Assembly (NCBI GenBank): GCA_005787585.1
Contig: SYAL01000002.1
Location: 1-64,000 of the forward strand
DNA from: Bacteroidota bacterium
Lineage (GTDB): Bacteria > Bacteroidota > Bacteroidia > B-17B0 > Aurantibacillaceae
Length of the DNA: 64,000 nucleotides
Direction: 5' to 3'
The notes below the pieces were generated by a model, which saw only the letters and a program-made list of their open reading frames with translations, made no database searches and was not told the origin of the DNA. The stretch's first letter is position 1, and every line of letters begins with the position of its first letter. Made by a program: the position numbers and the translations under genes. Positions 17,525 through 28,119 of the stretch are shown piece after piece.

Positions 17525-18079
17525 TTATTTTTTTGAGGCCGATTTACCAGCTTTTCTTCTTAGTTGTTCGCCAACAAACTTAATACCTTTACCTTTGTAT
17601 GGCTCTGGTTTACGAAGGCTTCTTATTTTAGCAGCAACCATACCAATCAGTTGCTTATCTGCACTTTCCATTACTATTTTAGGATTTTGTCCTTTTTCAG
17701 CAGTGGTAGATACTTTAATTTCTTTTGGCAATTCAAAAGAAATGTTGTGTGAATATCCTAAAGATAATTCTAACATTTGTCCTCTATTTGAAGCACGATA
17801 ACCAACACCAACTAATTCTTGCTCTATTTTAAAACCCTCGCTAACCCCTTTTATCATATTAGCAATTAATGAACGGTATAAACCATGAAGTGATCTATGA
17901 CGTTTTTGATCAGTTGGGCGAGTTAGTAATATTTGGTTTTCGTGAACAGAAACGTTAATATCTAAATCTACTTTTTGAGTTAATTCTCCTTTTGAACCTT
18001 TAACAGTTACTAAACCGTTATTAATCTTTACCTCAACTCCTTTTGGTAATGCTATGGGGGATTTTCCTATACGTGACAT
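17525..18079 (-). CDS. rplF: 50S ribosomal protein L6
   Basis: Large-subunit protein near the factor-binding site. 184 residues, two tandem L6 folds. MSRIGKSPIALPKGVEV opens the protein, and the rRNA-binding C-terminal signature is RKPEPYKGKGIKFVGE. A GGAGG-like sequence (AGGAGGAAA) ends just before the start, one of the few Shine-Dalgarno-like motifs in the operon. Confidence 0.98.
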   Translation of the reverse strand: MSRIGKSPIALPKGVEVKINNGLVTVKGSKGELTQKVDLDINVSVHENQILLTRPTDQKRHRSLHGLYRSLIANMIKGVSEGFKIEQELVGVGYRASNRGQMLELSLGYSHNISFELPKEIKVSTTAEKGQNPKIVMESADKQLIGMVAAKIRSLRKPEPYKGKGIKFVGEQLRRKAGKSASKK

Positions 18080-18100
18080 GCTAATTTTCCTCCTATTAAA

Positions 18101-18499
18101 TTATGAAATATAACATAAAACTTCGCCCCCAACATTTAATTTCTTAGCTTCTTTGTCAGTAATAACTCCTTTAGAAGTAGAAATAATTGCAATACCTAAG
18201 CCATTTAATACTCGAGGCATTTTAACTACCCCAGAATATTTACGTAAACCTGGACTAGAAATACGCTCTAATGAACGGATGGCAGGTATTTTTGTTAATG
18301 GATGATACTTTAAGGCTATCTTTATTGAACCTTGCTTATTTTCGGTTTCTTCAAACTTGTAGTTTAAAATATAACCTTTTTCGAAAAGAATCTTTGTAAT
18401 TTCTTTTTTTAGATTGGAAGCCGGAACTTCAACAACGCGATGGTTTGCTTTTATCGCGTTTCTTACACGGGTTAAGTAATCTGATACTGTATCTGTCAT
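18101..18499 (-). CDS. rpsH: 30S ribosomal protein S8
   Basis: Primary 16S rRNA binder of the platform and, in E. coli, repressor of the spc operon. 132 residues ending ISTSKGVITDKEAKKLNVGG and EVLCYIS. It is preceded by an unusually long 114-nt gap that contains a consensus promoter (18574-18603) and an AT-rich inverted repeat. S8 and the downstream genes may therefore be transcribed partly independently of the genes upstream. Confidence 0.98.
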   Translation of the reverse strand: MTDTVSDYLTRVRNAIKANHRVVEVPASNLKKEITKILFEKGYILNYKFEETENKQGSIKIALKYHPLTKIPAIRSLERISSPGLRKYSGVVKMPRVLNGLGIAIISTSKGVITDKEAKKLNVGGEVLCYIS

Positions 18500-18573
18500 T
18501 TTTTAAGTTTATATGTTATTCCGAATTAACAGAATAATTATATTAAACAATTATTTATTTATTTTTGAGGTCG

Positions 18574-18603
18574 CAAATATACAAATATTTGCAATACCTA
18601 CAA
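18574..18603 (-). promoter_or_regulatory. Internal promoter of the ribosomal operon, before rpsH
   Basis: On the minus strand TTG (18603-18601), a 19-nt spacer and TATATTTG (18581-18574) give an exact Bacteroidota promoter, identical in spacing to the rpsL promoter. The -7 box is inside a perfect inverted repeat, GCAAATAT-ACAA-ATATTTGC (18573-18592). Transcription would start near 18568, leaving a leader of about 70 nt. That leader contains a 7-bp AT hairpin (AATAATT with AATTATT). Confidence 0.7.
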
Positions 18604-18613
18604 CATTTATTTT

Positions 18614-18883
18614 CTACCAACTTGCTTTAGTTAAGCCAGGTATTAATCCAAAGAGAACCATTTCTCGGAATGTTACACGACTTACACCAAATGTACGCAT
18701 ATATCCGCGAGGACGACCCGTCAAATTACAACGATTACGAACGCGAATTTTTGATGAGTTACGCGGTAATTTTTGTAATCCTACTGAATCGTTCGCTTTT
18801 TTAAGCTCTTCTCGCTTAGCTGCATACTTTTCAACTAATCTTTTACGTTTGACCTCGCGGGCCTTCATTGATTCTTTTGCCAT
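18614..18883 (-). CDS. rpsN: 30S ribosomal protein S14, zinc-free form
   Basis: Head protein of the small subunit. 89 residues, the longer C-minus class without the CxxC pairs; a single Cys remains in [16 protein letters not shown] (about 49-64). It follows rplE by only 2 nt and is the last gene before the internal promoter gap. Confidence 0.97.
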   Translation of the reverse strand: MAKESMKAREVKRKRLVEKYAAKREELKKANDSVGLQKLPRNSSKIRVRNRCNLTGRPRGYMRTFGVSRVTFREMVLFGLIPGLTKASW

Positions 18884-18885
18884 TT

Positions 18886-19452
18886 TTATGATTGTTTCTT
18901 TTTGAACGGAATTCCAAATTCAGTTAATAATGCATGAGCTTCTTTATCTGTTGGAGCTGTTGTTACAAAAGTAATATCCATTCCAGCAATTTTACTCACT
19001 TTATCAATATCAATTTCAGGGAAAATAATTTGTTCTGTTACTCCTAAAGTATAGTTTCCTCTACCATCAAATCCTTTATCATTTACACCTTTAAAATCTC
19101 GAATACGTGGAAGTGCTGATGCAATTAAACGATCTAAAAACTCGTACATTTTATCACCACGAAGAGTAACTCGAGCACCAATTGCAACACCTTTTCGTAG
19201 TTTAAAATTAGAAATATCTTTTGTAGAATAAGTCGCCACAGCTTTTTGACCAGAAATTGTAGTCATTTCTTTTATTGCTGATTCTATTAATTTCTTATCA
19301 GAAACAGCATCTCCTATACCTTGGTTGATACAAATTTTTTGCAATTTTGGAACTTGCATTGATGAAGTGTATAAAAATTGTTTTTGTAAAGTCGAAACGA
19401 TTTCGTTAAGATATTTACCTTTTAAACGAGGTTGATAAGTTGTTTTTGCCAT
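18886..19452 (-). CDS. rplE: 50S ribosomal protein L5
   Basis: 5S rRNA-binding protein of the central protuberance. 188 residues with [16 protein letters not shown] (39-54), [16 protein letters not shown] and the end [12 protein letters not shown]. Its ATG shares one base with the rplX stop (19452), so translation is probably coupled. Confidence 0.98.
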   Translation of the reverse strand: MAKTTYQPRLKGKYLNEIVSTLQKQFLYTSSMQVPKLQKICINQGIGDAVSDKKLIESAIKEMTTISGQKAVATYSTKDISNFKLRKGVAIGARVTLRGDKMYEFLDRLIASALPRIRDFKGVNDKGFDGRGNYTLGVTEQIIFPEIDIDKVSKIAGMDITFVTTAPTDKEAHALLTEFGIPFKKKQS

Positions 19453-19769
19453 TATTTAATTGATTCCTTGGTTTTTGAAGAGATGCGCTCAATTTTTTGA
19501 GTTGTCTCATTTAATTTACGACCTATGCGAACAGTTTTGCCACCTTCTAAAAACATTAAGTTTGAAATGTGGATTGAGCCTTCTTTTTTTACAATACCAC
19601 CATTGGTATTTTTGGCATTTGGTTTTTCACTTTTACTAACCATATTTACACCCTCAACAATAGCACGCAATTTTTTTGGATCTATTGTAACGATTTTACC
19701 TTGCTTACCTTTTGATTCGCCAGAAATTACTTTAACGGTGTCGCCTTTTTTTAATTTTATCTTAGACAT
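19452..19769 (-). CDS. rplX: 50S ribosomal protein L24
   Basis: Assembly initiator that binds the 5' domain of 23S rRNA. 105 residues. The KOW motif is at the N-terminus ([20 protein letters not shown], 7-26), with [20 protein letters not shown] following. It lies between rplN and rplE. Confidence 0.98.
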   Translation of the reverse strand: MSKIKLKKGDTVKVISGESKGKQGKIVTIDPKKLRAIVEGVNMVSKSEKPNAKNTNGGIVKKEGSIHISNLMFLEGGKTVRIGRKLNETTQKIERISSKTKESIK

Positions 19770-19788
19770 GTTTATTATCTTTTTGTAT

Positions 19789-20157
19789 TTAAAGCACTTC
19801 TGGTGCTAATGAAATTATTTTCATAAATTGTTTATCGCGTAATTCGCGAGCTACTGGTCCAAAAATACGAGTACCTCGAATTTCATCAGTTGTATTTAAT
19901 AAAACTACAGCGTTATCATCAAAACGAATGTAAGAACCATCTGGTCTGCTTATTTCTTTTCTTGTTCTTACAATTACAGCTTTACTTACTGTACCTTTTT
20001 TTGCATTACCACTTGGCATTGCATGCTTGATAGTAACTACTACTTTATCACCAATGGAGGCATAACGCTTTTTTGTTCCACCCAATACACGAATAACAAG
20101 TACTTCTTTAGCACCACTATTATCAGCTACGGTTAATCTGGATTCGTTTTGTATCAT
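19789..20157 (-). CDS. rplN: 50S ribosomal protein L14
   Basis: Large-subunit interface protein that also contacts silencing factor RsfS. 122 residues, the standard length. [20 protein letters not shown] and the C-terminal [19 protein letters not shown] are canonical. Confidence 0.98.
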   Translation of the reverse strand: MIQNESRLTVADNSGAKEVLVIRVLGGTKKRYASIGDKVVVTIKHAMPSGNAKKGTVSKAVIVRTRKEISRPDGSYIRFDDNAVVLLNTTDEIRGTRIFGPVARELRDKQFMKIISLAPEVL

Positions 20158-20188
20158 TTTAAATTTTTATTATCGATTAACTCTCATT

Positions 20189-20449
20189 TTATTTAACTTT
20201 TTCAACAACTTCAACTAAACGCCAATTTTTTGTTTTACTTAAAGGGCGAGTTTCAGCAATTTTTACGGTATCTCCAATACTGCATTCGTTTTTCTCATCG
20301 TGAGCAACGAAGGTGCTTGTTTTTTTAAGAAATTTACCATATTTAGGGTGTTTTACTTTACGCATAACAGAAACAACAATGCTTTTATCCATCTTGTTAC
20401 TTTTAACAACACCAACTTTTTCTTTTCTTAAGTTTCTTTCAATTTCCAT
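20189..20449 (-). CDS. rpsQ: 30S ribosomal protein S17
   Basis: Primary 16S rRNA binder, OB fold. 86 residues with [20 protein letters not shown] (8-27) and [20 protein letters not shown]. It is 13 nt downstream of rpmC. Confidence 0.98.
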   Translation of the reverse strand: MEIERNLRKEKVGVVKSNKMDKSIVVSVMRKVKHPKYGKFLKKTSTFVAHDEKNECSIGDTVKIAETRPLSKTKNWRLVEVVEKVK

Positions 20450-20462
20450 AAATTTCTATCAA

Positions 20463-20663
20463 TTATTTATTTGAAGTATTTTTACGTTTTGTAACCTCTG
20501 TTAACAAGCGTGCTATATTTCTGCGATTAAAGCGAATTTTAGAAGGATTTTCAACAGGAGAAATAGCATGGTTTAAAGTGATTTTATTTAAAGCAGCCTT
20601 TTCATCTTTTACCTTTTCAATAAGATCTTGATCGGGTAAATTTACTATATCTTTATTTTTCAT
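20463..20663 (-). CDS. rpmC: 50S ribosomal protein L29
   Basis: Protein at the peptide exit, part of the docking site for trigger factor and SRP. 66 residues, two helices. IRFNRRNIARLLTEVTKRKN near the C-terminus is characteristic. It is separated from rplP by an unusually wide 104-nt gap. Confidence 0.96.
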   Translation of the reverse strand: MKNKDIVNLPDQDLIEKVKDEKAALNKITLNHAISPVENPSKIRFNRRNIARLLTEVTKRKNTSNK

Positions 20664-20682
20664 TTTAAGTTTGTTTTAATTG

Positions 20683-20700
20683 TGTTCTTTTGTTAGAACA
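20683..20700 (-). promoter_or_regulatory. Hairpin in the 104-nt rplP-rpmC gap
   Basis: A 6-bp stem, TGTTCT (20683-20688) with AGAACA (20695-20700), and a 6-nt loop. It lies 19 nt before the rpmC ATG in one of the widest gaps of the S10 section. No T-run follows. No TAnnTTTG box with correct spacing is seen (the closest, TTACTTTG, lacks the TA). Function unknown; RNA processing or attenuation is possible. Confidence 0.35.
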
Positions 20701-20767
20701 TTTTTTATCAATATTTAATCAAAGTAACGGTTTAATTAAAATTAATAATATTTTTATTTTCAATTAG

Positions 20768-21199
20768 TTACTGAACGGTCGACTCAACATAATCTCTGCG
20801 AACTATGAATTTAGTAACAATTGGTAATTTTTGAGCTGCTAATCGAAGTGCCTCTCTAGCAACAGCTAATGGCACGCCTTCAGCTTCGAACAAAATACGA
20901 CCTCGTTTTACTGGAGCCATCCAATATTCAGGAGCGCCTTTTCCTTTACCCATACGAACCTCAGCAGGTTTTGAAGTTACAGGGCGATCCGGAAAAACAC
21001 GAATCCAAACCTGACCTTCTCGTTTCATAAAACGTGTAATAGCAATACGAGCAGCCTCAATTTGACGACCAGTCATTCTACACTCATCCATTGCTTTAAT
21101 TCCAAATGAACCAAATGCTAACTCATGGCCACGCTTCGCATCGCCTTTCATTTTCATTTTTTGTGATTTTCTATATTTTGATCTTTTTGGTTGTAACAT
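20768..21199 (-). CDS. rplP: 50S ribosomal protein L16
   Basis: Helps form the A-site tRNA pocket in the large subunit. 143 residues with [19 protein letters not shown] at the start and [20 protein letters not shown] (79-98). The region around Arg81 (GQVWIRVF) matches the loop hydroxylated by YcfD in E. coli; hydroxylation here is not shown. Confidence 0.98.
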   Translation of the reverse strand: MLQPKRSKYRKSQKMKMKGDAKRGHELAFGSFGIKAMDECRMTGRQIEAARIAITRFMKREGQVWIRVFPDRPVTSKPAEVRMGKGKGAPEYWMAPVKRGRILFEAEGVPLAVAREALRLAAQKLPIVTKFIVRRDYVESTVQ

Positions 21200-21226
21200 G
21201 AATTAAATTTTTATCTGATACTAATT

Positions 21227-21976
21227 TTATTTATCTTCTCTTTTAAGTCTTTTTTTTCCACTAAACTTTGGACGATCATTGTCTCTTCTTTCGCCACCTG
21301 AACTGACACCTTTTTCTTTGGATAAGCCTGAGTTAGGGGATAAATCTCTCTTACCAAAAACTTCTCCGCGACAAATCCATACCTTAATTCCGATACGACC
21401 ATAAGACGTATGTGCTTCAGCTACAGCGTAATCAATATCTGCACGTAAAGTATGCAAGGGTGTTCTTCCTTCTTTATAGCCTTCAGAACGTGCCATTTCT
21501 GCACCCCCTAAACGACCCGATACTTTGATTTTAATTCCTTCAGCACCTAATCTCATAGTAGAAGCCATTGACATTTTTGCTGCGCGACGGAAAGAAATAC
21601 GTCCTTCAACTTGTCGTGCAATACTATCAGCAACTAAACGAGCATCTAATTCAGGTCTTTTAATTTCAAATATATTAATTTGAATCTCTTTTTTAGTTAG
21701 TTTTTTTAGTTCTTCTTTTAATTTATCTACTTCTTTACCACCTTTACCGATAATGATACCAGGACGGGCAGTATTAATAGTTACTGTAACTAATTTTAGC
21801 GTTCTTTCTATTACAATCTTTGAAATGCTCCCTTTAGGAAGACGAGCTTTAACATAATTTCTGATTGTATCATCTTCCATTAATTTGTCTCCGAAGTCTT
21901 TACCACCAAACCAGTTAGAATCCCATCCTTTAATGATTCCTAACCTAATACCAATTGGATTTACTTTTTGTCCCAT
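21227..21976 (-). CDS. rpsC: 30S ribosomal protein S3
   Basis: Lines the mRNA entry tunnel with S4 and S5. 249 residues. KH type II domain with GIIIGKGG at 73-80; the C-terminal domain includes RGRIS-type basic segments and [20 protein letters not shown]. The last ~35 residues are a charged tail ([20 protein letters not shown]), typical of Bacteroidota S3. Confidence 0.98.
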   Translation of the reverse strand: MGQKVNPIGIRLGIIKGWDSNWFGGKDFGDKLMEDDTIRNYVKARLPKGSISKIVIERTLKLVTVTINTARPGIIIGKGGKEVDKLKEELKKLTKKEIQINIFEIKRPELDARLVADSIARQVEGRISFRRAAKMSMASTMRLGAEGIKIKVSGRLGGAEMARSEGYKEGRTPLHTLRADIDYAVAEAHTSYGRIGIKVWICRGEVFGKRDLSPNSGLSKEKGVSSGGERRDNDRPKFSGKKRLKREDK

Positions 21977-21982
21977 TTCTTA

Positions 21983-22378
21983 TTAAATATTTTTTGTGTC
22001 TAAAATTAAAGTTACATGATTTGTACGTTTTCTTATACGGTAGCCGCGACCTTGAGGGGCAGTTCGTAAGCGCTTAACCATCAGGGCACTATCAACCATC
22101 ACTTCTTTAACAAACAATGTACCTTCCTCGGCACGTTGTTGACTTTTTTGTTCGTAATTGGCGATAGCAGATTTTAATAATTTTTCTAACCTTCCAGATG
22201 CTTCTCTAGTGTTAAACTTTAACACATTTAAAGCAGTATATGCATCCATACCTCTAACTAAATCTGCAACTTGTCGCATTTTGCGAGGAGAGGTGGGGCA
22301 ATTATTTAATTTTGCAAAATAAGAACTTTTATTCTCTTCTTTACGTTTTTCGGCAACTAGTCTTTTTCTTTTTCCCAT
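21983..22378 (-). CDS. rplV: 50S ribosomal protein L22
   Basis: Its extended loop lines the peptide exit tunnel. 131 residues with [20 protein letters not shown] (26-45) and the loop [20 protein letters not shown] (about 99-118). The loop looks wild type, with no macrolide-resistance type deletion. It is 6 nt upstream of rpsC. Confidence 0.98.
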   Translation of the reverse strand: MGKRKRLVAEKRKEENKSSYFAKLNNCPTSPRKMRQVADLVRGMDAYTALNVLKFNTREASGRLEKLLKSAIANYEQKSQQRAEEGTLFVKEVMVDSALMVKRLRTAPQGRGYRIRKRTNHVTLILDTKNI

Positions 22379-22387
22379 GGTTTCTAA

Positions 22388-22657
22388 TTATTTTTTATTA
22401 TGACCAGCGTGACCTTTAAATACTCGAGTTGGTGAAAACTCTCCTAGTTTGTGACCAACCATGTTCTCGGTTATATAAACCGGGATAAATTTGGCTCCAT
22501 TATGCACAGCAAATGTATGCCCTACAAATTCTGGTGGAATTGTTGAACGACGAGCCCAAGTCTTAATTACAGATTTTTTTCCGCTTTGATTCATCTTTTC
22601 AACCTTTCCTTCAAGGTTGAAATCGATAAAAGGCCCTTTTTTTAATGATCTTGACAT
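22388..22657 (-). CDS. rpsS: 30S ribosomal protein S19
   Basis: Head protein that binds 16S rRNA with S13. 89 residues: [20 protein letters not shown], then [20 protein letters not shown] and [19 protein letters not shown]. It is preceded by a 57-nt gap with a hairpin. Confidence 0.98.
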   Translation of the reverse strand: MSRSLKKGPFIDFNLEGKVEKMNQSGKKSVIKTWARRSTIPPEFVGHTFAVHNGAKFIPVYITENMVGHKLGEFSPTRVFKGHAGHNKK

Positions 22658-22670
22658 TTTTCTTTTTTTT

Positions 22671-22700
22671 TGGTTTTGAAATTTCGGTAAACCGAAACCA
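22671..22700 (-). promoter_or_regulatory. Hairpin between rplB and rpsS
   Basis: A 6-bp stem TTTCGG-TAAA-CCGAAA (22682-22697). Its flanks, TGGTTT (22671-22676) and AAACCA (22695-22700), can form an alternative 6-bp stem that excludes the first. No T-run follows on the minus strand, so it is not a simple terminator. The GC-bearing stem stands out in an AT-rich spacer. Confidence 0.4.
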
Positions 22701-22714
22701 TTAAACGTTATTTA

Positions 22715-23542
22715 TTATTTTTTTCTTCTTTCAATAATATGTTTATTTGATGCTTTTGCTTTGTAACGTGTTTTAAATCCTTTAGATGGTAAACCTTTAC
22801 GAGAGCGGGGTTGTCCACCTGATGCACGGCCTTCTCCACCACCCATAGGATGGTCAACAGGATTCATAGCAACTGGTCTAGTACGAGGTCGAACACCTAA
22901 CCAACGAGAGCGACCTGCTTTACCATAAACTTCTTGATTATGATCAGGATTTGATACCGCACCAATGGTAGCCTTACAAGTAATTAAAATCATACGAACT
23001 TCTCCAGATGGCATGCGTAAAATTGCATACTTTCCATCGCGAGCAGTTAATTGAGCGTATCCACCTGCACTTCGAGCTAAAACAGCACCTTGCCCAGGTC
23101 GTAATTCGATGTTATGAATAATAGTTCCTAGAGGGATTTCAGATAAAAATAATGTGTTTCCTATTTCTGGAGCAGCACCTTTACCTGACATGATTTTTTG
23201 ATCAACTTTAATTCCTTGAGGTGCAATAATATAACGTTTTTCTCCATCTTTGTAAAAAATTAAGGCAATACGAGCCGAACGATTTGGATCATATTCCACA
23301 GTTTTTACAGTTGCTTCAATTCCATCTTTATCGCGTTTAAAATCTATTGAACGAATAACTTTTTTATGACCGCCACCAATGTAACGCATTGTCATTTTAC
23401 CTGAATTATTTCGTCCGCCTGATGAGTAATTTGTTTTAACAATTAAACTTTTTTCTGGTTCAGAGGCAGTAATTTCGGCAAACTCAGAAGTTAAGGCGTA
23501 TCTTAAACTTGGAGTGAGTGGTCTATATTTTTTTAATCCCAT
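22715..23542 (-). CDS. rplB: 50S ribosomal protein L2
   Basis: Core 23S rRNA protein near the peptidyl-transferase centre. 275 residues with the conserved loop [18 protein letters not shown] (about 220-237), whose His is invariant, and the basic tail [20 protein letters not shown]. Confidence 0.98.
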   Translation of the reverse strand: MGLKKYRPLTPSLRYALTSEFAEITASEPEKSLIVKTNYSSGGRNNSGKMTMRYIGGGHKKVIRSIDFKRDKDGIEATVKTVEYDPNRSARIALIFYKDGEKRYIIAPQGIKVDQKIMSGKGAAPEIGNTLFLSEIPLGTIIHNIELRPGQGAVLARSAGGYAQLTARDGKYAILRMPSGEVRMILITCKATIGAVSNPDHNQEVYGKAGRSRWLGVRPRTRPVAMNPVDHPMGGGEGRASGGQPRSRKGLPSKGFKTRYKAKASNKHIIERRKK

Positions 23543-23563
23543 TTTAAATTCGTTTTACAAAAA

Positions 23564-23854
23564 TTATATACTAGCATAAAAATCAATTACTTCGCCTGTT
23601 TTGAGGGTTACAATTGCTTTTTTGTTTCGATTTACTCTGCCAACAGCAACACCACGAGTCGTGTTTCTTGTTTTTACTTTTCCAACATATTGTTGAGTAT
23701 TAACCGAATCTACTTTAACTCCATACATAGCTTCTATGGCTCCTTTTATTTCTAATTTATTGGCTCTCTTATCTACTACAAAACCATAACAATTAAGCTT
23801 TTCGGCTTGAGATGTCATTTTTTCTGTAATGATTGGCTTTATTAAAATATCCAT
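23564..23854 (-). CDS. rplW: 50S ribosomal protein L23
   Basis: Exit-tunnel protein, docking site for trigger factor. 96 residues beginning MDILIKPIITEKMTSQAEK; the middle ANKLEIKGAIEAMYGVKVDS is family-typical. Its ATG lies 1 nt after the rplD stop. Confidence 0.98.
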   Translation of the reverse strand: MDILIKPIITEKMTSQAEKLNCYGFVVDKRANKLEIKGAIEAMYGVKVDSVNTQQYVGKVKTRNTTRGVAVGRVNRNKKAIVTLKTGEVIDFYASI

Positions 23855-23855
23855 T

Positions 23856-24485
23856 TTACTTATTTAAGATTGTTTCAAGAACTTTTACTGAACTTTCTGC
23901 TAAAATTAAAGTCTCTGCATTTAAAATATCATAAGTATTTAAATCAGATGCCTTTACAACTTTAACACCCTGAATATTTCGGGAAGACAAATATACATTC
24001 TTATTTGAATCACCTAATACTAGAAGAGTTTTTTTATCACTAAGATTTAAATTTTTCATTAAATCAATGTAATTTTTAGTTTTTGGAGCTTCAAAATTGA
24101 AGTCCTCTAAAACTGTGATTGCATTATCTTTTGCTTTATAAGTTAAAGCTGAAATACGAGCCAAAGCCTTTACTTTTTTATTCAATTTAAAAGAATAATC
24201 GCGAGGTCGGGGACCAAAAGCACGACCTCCACCGATAAATAATGGAGATTTCATTGAACCAGCACGAGCTCCACCGGTTCCTTTTTGTTTTTTTAATTTT
24301 TTTGTGGTTCTCGAAATTTCTGCACGTTCTTTTGATTTATGTGTTCCTTGACGTTGATTAGCTAAAAATTGCTTTATATCAAGATAAATACAATGATCAT
24401 TTGGCTCTACTGAAAAAATCGAATCTAATAAATCCGCTTTTTTAGTTGTTTTTTTTCCACTTATATTTAATATCTCTAATTGCAT
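23856..24485 (-). CDS. rplD: 50S ribosomal protein L4
   Basis: Exit-tunnel protein; in E. coli it is also the repressor of the S10 operon. 209 residues. The extended loop [20 protein letters not shown] (59-78) and [20 protein letters not shown] are canonical. Only 2 nt separate it from rplC. Confidence 0.98.
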   Translation of the reverse strand: MQLEILNISGKKTTKKADLLDSIFSVEPNDHCIYLDIKQFLANQRQGTHKSKERAEISRTTKKLKKQKGTGGARAGSMKSPLFIGGGRAFGPRPRDYSFKLNKKVKALARISALTYKAKDNAITVLEDFNFEAPKTKNYIDLMKNLNLSDKKTLLVLGDSNKNVYLSSRNIQGVKVVKASDLNTYDILNAETLILAESSVKVLETILNK

Positions 24486-24487
24486 AA

Positions 24488-25111
24488 TTACTTTTCTATT
24501 AAGACGTAAGACCCTTTTGCACCTGGCACTGAACCTTTTATAAGGATCAGATTTTTTTCAGGCATAATTTTAACTATAACTAAGTTTTGAACTTTCTTTC
24601 GATCACCACCCATTCTACCACCCATTCGATGCCCTGGCATAACTCGAGAAGGATCTGAAGATGCGCCTAATGAACCAGGTGCTCTTTCGCGATCATGTTG
24701 ACCATGAGATTTGTTGGCATGCCCTACTCCACTGAATCCGTATCGTTTAACAACTCCTTGAAAGCCCTTACCTTTACTCGTTCCAATAATATCTACAAAT
24801 TCTCCTTCTGCAAATAAATCTACAGTGAGGACTTCACCCAAGTTTTTACTTTCCTCAAAATTACGGAATTCAACAATTTTGCGTTTTGGTGTTGTTTTAG
24901 CAATTGCAAAATGACCTTTCATTGCCCCAGTTGTATTTTTTTCCTTTTTTTCATCATAGGACAATTGAATAGATGTGTAACCGTCTTTTTCATTGGTTTT
25001 TACTTGCGTCACTACGCAAGGACCTGCTTCTATAATTGTGCATGGTAAATATTTACCATTGGCATCGAAGAAACTCGTCATTCCTACTTTTTTACCAATT
25101 AAACCTGACAT
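24488..25111 (-). CDS. rplC: 50S ribosomal protein L3
   Basis: Initiates 50S assembly and reaches the peptidyl-transferase centre. 207 residues: [20 protein letters not shown], then [20 protein letters not shown] and the loop [20 protein letters not shown]. Confidence 0.98.
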   Translation of the reverse strand: MSGLIGKKVGMTSFFDANGKYLPCTIIEAGPCVVTQVKTNEKDGYTSIQLSYDEKKEKNTTGAMKGHFAIAKTTPKRKIVEFRNFEESKNLGEVLTVDLFAEGEFVDIIGTSKGKGFQGVVKRYGFSGVGHANKSHGQHDRERAPGSLGASSDPSRVMPGHRMGGRMGGDRKKVQNLVIVKIMPEKNLILIKGSVPGAKGSYVLIEK

Positions 25112-25171
25112 TTTAATTTTATTTTAATTATTACTCTTTATATTTAATTTTAATCTAATTATTACTGAAAG

Positions 25172-25477
25172 CTATACTTTAATTTCAACTTCAACACCGC
25201 TTGGTAATTCTAACTTCATTAAGGCATCAACTGTTTTAGAGGATGAGCTATAAATATCTAACAAACGCTTATAGGCACACAATTGAAACTGATCACGTGC
25301 TTTTTTATTAACGTGCGGAGATTTTAATACTGTAAAAATTCTTTTATTGGTGGGTAAAGGAATAGGTCCATTTACAACTGCACCTGAAGCTTTTACAGTT
25401 TTAACAATTTTTTCAGCTGACTTGTCAACTAAATTAAAATCGTATGATTTTAATTTTATTCTAATTCTTTGGCTCAT
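25172..25477 (-). CDS. rpsJ: 30S ribosomal protein S10 (NusE)
   Basis: 30S head protein and transcription antitermination partner of NusB and NusG. 101 residues. [20 protein letters not shown] (4-23) and [20 protein letters not shown] (38-57) are canonical. It follows fusA by 31 nt without an obvious promoter, so the str and S10 sections appear to form one transcription unit. Confidence 0.98.
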   Translation of the reverse strand: MSQRIRIKLKSYDFNLVDKSAEKIVKTVKASGAVVNGPIPLPTNKRIFTVLKSPHVNKKARDQFQLCAYKRLLDIYSSSSKTVDALMKLELPSGVEVEIKV

Positions 25478-25508
25478 ATTAAAAGAACGTATTTATTTGG
25501 TTTATTTT

Positions 25509-27623
25509 TTAAACTTTTTCTGTTTTTCCTTTTGCTTTTGAAATTACGTCGGCAGCAATATTGAGTGGTGCTTCGTTATAATGACTAAATTCCATAGTTG
25601 AAGTGGCGCGACCTGAAGTTAAAGTTCGTAACTGAGTTACATAACCAAACATTTCAGATAGAGGAACTTTTGCTTTAATAACTTGAGCATTTCCCTTAGA
25701 ATCCATTCCTTCAATTTGGCCACGGCGACGGTTTAAATCGCCTACAACATCCCCCATATTTTGTTCAGGCGTTAAAACCTCAACTTTCATGATAGGCTCT
25801 AATAAAACAGGTTTACATTTGGGTAATGCTTCGCGGTATGCACTACGAGCACAAATCTCAAAAGATAAAGCATCTGAGTCGACAGCGTGATAAGAACCAT
25901 CAGTAAGTATAACTTTTAATCCTACAAGAGGATATCCGGCTAATACACCATTTGATAATGAGTTTTTGAATCCTTTTTCAACTGCAGGAATAAATTCACG
26001 TGGAATATTACCACCAGTAATTTCGTTAACAAATTGTAATCCTCCGGTTTTTGATGTATCAAAATCTGCATCAACTGGACCCAAAATAATTTTCATATCG
26101 GCAAATTTTCCACGACCACCTGATTGTTTTTTGTATACTTCACGATGGTTAATGGTACCTGAAATAGCTTCTTTGTAAGCAACTTGAGGGGCGCCTTGGT
26201 TTACCTCTACTTTAAATTCTCTTTTTAAACGATCTACAATAATTTCTAAGTGAAGTTCGCCCATTCCAGAAATAATTGTTTGCCCCGAATCTTCGTCTGT
26301 TTTTACACGAAAGGTTGGATCTTCTTCAGCTAATTTATTTAAGCCTACTCCCAGTCGATCTAAATCTCCTTGTGTTTTAGGCTCAATAGCTATTGCAATT
26401 ACGGGCTCTGGAAAATTCATTGCTTCTAATACAATTGGATTTTTTTCATCACATAGAGTGTCTCCGGTGCGAATATCTTTAAATCCTACAACTGCACCAA
26501 TATCTCCGGCCTCAAGAAACTCAACTGGATTTTGTTTGTTGGCATGCATTTGAAAAATACGAGAAATACGTTCTTTATTACCAGAACGGGTATTAAACAC
26601 ATAAGAACCTGCATCTAAACGACCAGAATAAGCGCGAATAAAACACAAACGACCTACAAAAGGATCGGTTGCTATTTTAAAAGCCAAAGCTGTAAAAGGT
26701 TCGGTAACATCAGGCTTACGAGTAACTTCTTTTTCTGTATCAGGATTAACTCCTGTAATATGATTTTTGTCTAAAGGAGATGGCATAAGCTCCATCACTA
26801 AATCTAACATTGTTTGAACACCTTTATTTTTAAAAGCGCTTCCACAAACCATCGGAACTATTTTATTTGCAACACAGGCTTTACGCAATGCGTCAAGCAC
26901 TTCTCTTTCAGTAATTGTATCGGGCGCATCAAAAAACTTTTGCATGATGTTATCATCAAAATCTGATACTGCCTCTAACATTTTTTCTCTCCACACCGCT
27001 GCCTCCTCTATCATATCAGCTGGAATTGGAACTTCTTTGAAAGTCATTCCTTTATCATCATCATTCCAAACGATACCACGGAAATTTATTAAATCTACAA
27101 CTCCAATAAAATTTTCTTCTGAACCAATTGGTAACTGGAGAGGGACTGCATTACCGCCTAAAATATCGCGAGTTTGCTTAACCACTTTAAGAAAATCAGC
27201 CCCCTGACGGTCCATTTTATTCACGAAACCGATACGAGTAACATTATAATTATCAGCTAAACGCCAATTTGTTTCAGATTGAGGTTCAACACCATCAACA
27301 GCAGAAAATAAGAATACTAAACCATCTAATACACGTAATGAACGATTAACTTCAACAGTAAAATCAACGTGACCAGGGGTATCAATAATATTTATTTTAT
27401 AGTTATTATTACGATATTTCCAAAAACAAGTAGTTGCTGCTGAGGTTATGGTGATACCACGTTCTTGTTCTTGTGCCATCCAATCCATAGTAGCCGCACC
27501 ATCGTGTACCTCTCCAATTTTATGGTTAACACCAGTATAATATAAAATTCTTTCAGTACAAGTAGTTTTACCTGCATCAATGTGGGCAGCAATTCCAATA
27601 TTTCTTGTGTAACGTAAGTCCAT
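25509..27623 (-). CDS. fusA: Elongation factor G
   Basis: GTPase that drives translocation. 704 residues. P-loop AHIDAGKTT at 13-21, switch [10 protein letters not shown] and NKMDRQGA are intact, followed by domains II-V. It belongs to the canonical EF-G length class and no tuf gene follows, as is usual in this operon in Bacteroidota. Confidence 0.98.
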   Translation of the reverse strand: MDLRYTRNIGIAAHIDAGKTTCTERILYYTGVNHKIGEVHDGAATMDWMAQEQERGITITSAATTCFWKYRNNNYKINIIDTPGHVDFTVEVNRSLRVLDGLVFLFSAVDGVEPQSETNWRLADNYNVTRIGFVNKMDRQGADFLKVVKQTRDILGGNAVPLQLPIGSEENFIGVVDLINFRGIVWNDDDKGMTFKEVPIPADMIEEAAVWREKMLEAVSDFDDNIMQKFFDAPDTITEREVLDALRKACVANKIVPMVCGSAFKNKGVQTMLDLVMELMPSPLDKNHITGVNPDTEKEVTRKPDVTEPFTALAFKIATDPFVGRLCFIRAYSGRLDAGSYVFNTRSGNKERISRIFQMHANKQNPVEFLEAGDIGAVVGFKDIRTGDTLCDEKNPIVLEAMNFPEPVIAIAIEPKTQGDLDRLGVGLNKLAEEDPTFRVKTDEDSGQTIISGMGELHLEIIVDRLKREFKVEVNQGAPQVAYKEAISGTINHREVYKKQSGGRGKFADMKIILGPVDADFDTSKTGGLQFVNEITGGNIPREFIPAVEKGFKNSLSNGVLAGYPLVGLKVILTDGSYHAVDSDALSFEICARSAYREALPKCKPVLLEPIMKVEVLTPEQNMGDVVGDLNRRRGQIEGMDSKGNAQVIKAKVPLSEMFGYVTQLRTLTSGRATSTMEFSHYNEAPLNIAADVISKAKGKTEKV

Positions 27624-27631
27624 TTGGTTAG

Positions 27632-28099
27632 TTAAAATCTAAAATGTGAAAATGCTTTATTGGCTTCTGCCATTTTGTGAATGTCTTCTTTCTTTTTAAA
27701 AGAAGCGCCTTCTTCTTTGGAAGCCGCAACAATTTCTCCAGCTAATTTTTGAGCCATTGATTTTTCGTTACGTTTTCGAGAATAAGAAATTAACCATTTC
27801 ATTGCCATAGAAATCTTACGATCGGGGCGAATTTCAGATGGAATTTGAAATGTTGAACCACCAACACGACGAGAACGAACCTCTACTTGAGGTGTTACAT
27901 TAGTTAAAGCTTTTTTCCATACTTCTAAACCATCTTCGTTTGTACGTTTCGCAACGATGGCAATGGCATCATGAAAAATAGATGATGCAGTATTTTTTTT
28001 ACCATCGTACATCAAATTATTTAAAAAACGTGTTACCATGGTATCGTTATAAATCGGATCAGGTAACAACACTCTTTTTTTTGCTCTTGCTTTTCTCAT
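27632..28099 (-). CDS. rpsG: 30S ribosomal protein S7
   Basis: Head assembly initiator contacting E-site tRNA and mRNA. 155 residues. [20 protein letters not shown] at the start; [20 protein letters not shown] (72-91) and the C-terminal [11 protein letters not shown] match. In E. coli S7 represses the str operon. Confidence 0.98.
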   Translation of the reverse strand: MRKARAKKRVLLPDPIYNDTMVTRFLNNLMYDGKKNTASSIFHDAIAIVAKRTNEDGLEVWKKALTNVTPQVEVRSRRVGGSTFQIPSEIRPDRKISMAMKWLISYSRKRNEKSMAQKLAGEIVAASKEEGASFKKKEDIHKMAEANKAFSHFRF

Positions 28100-28119
28100 T
28101 TTATAAAATCTTAATAGAA

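Noticed and set aside
17427-17801. 124-codon plus-strand open frame across rplR-rplF
   Set aside because: Antisense to two ribosomal protein genes with no independent evidence.
26944-27207. 87-codon plus-strand open frame inside fusA
   Set aside because: Antisense to a universally conserved gene; explained by codon bias on the other strand.
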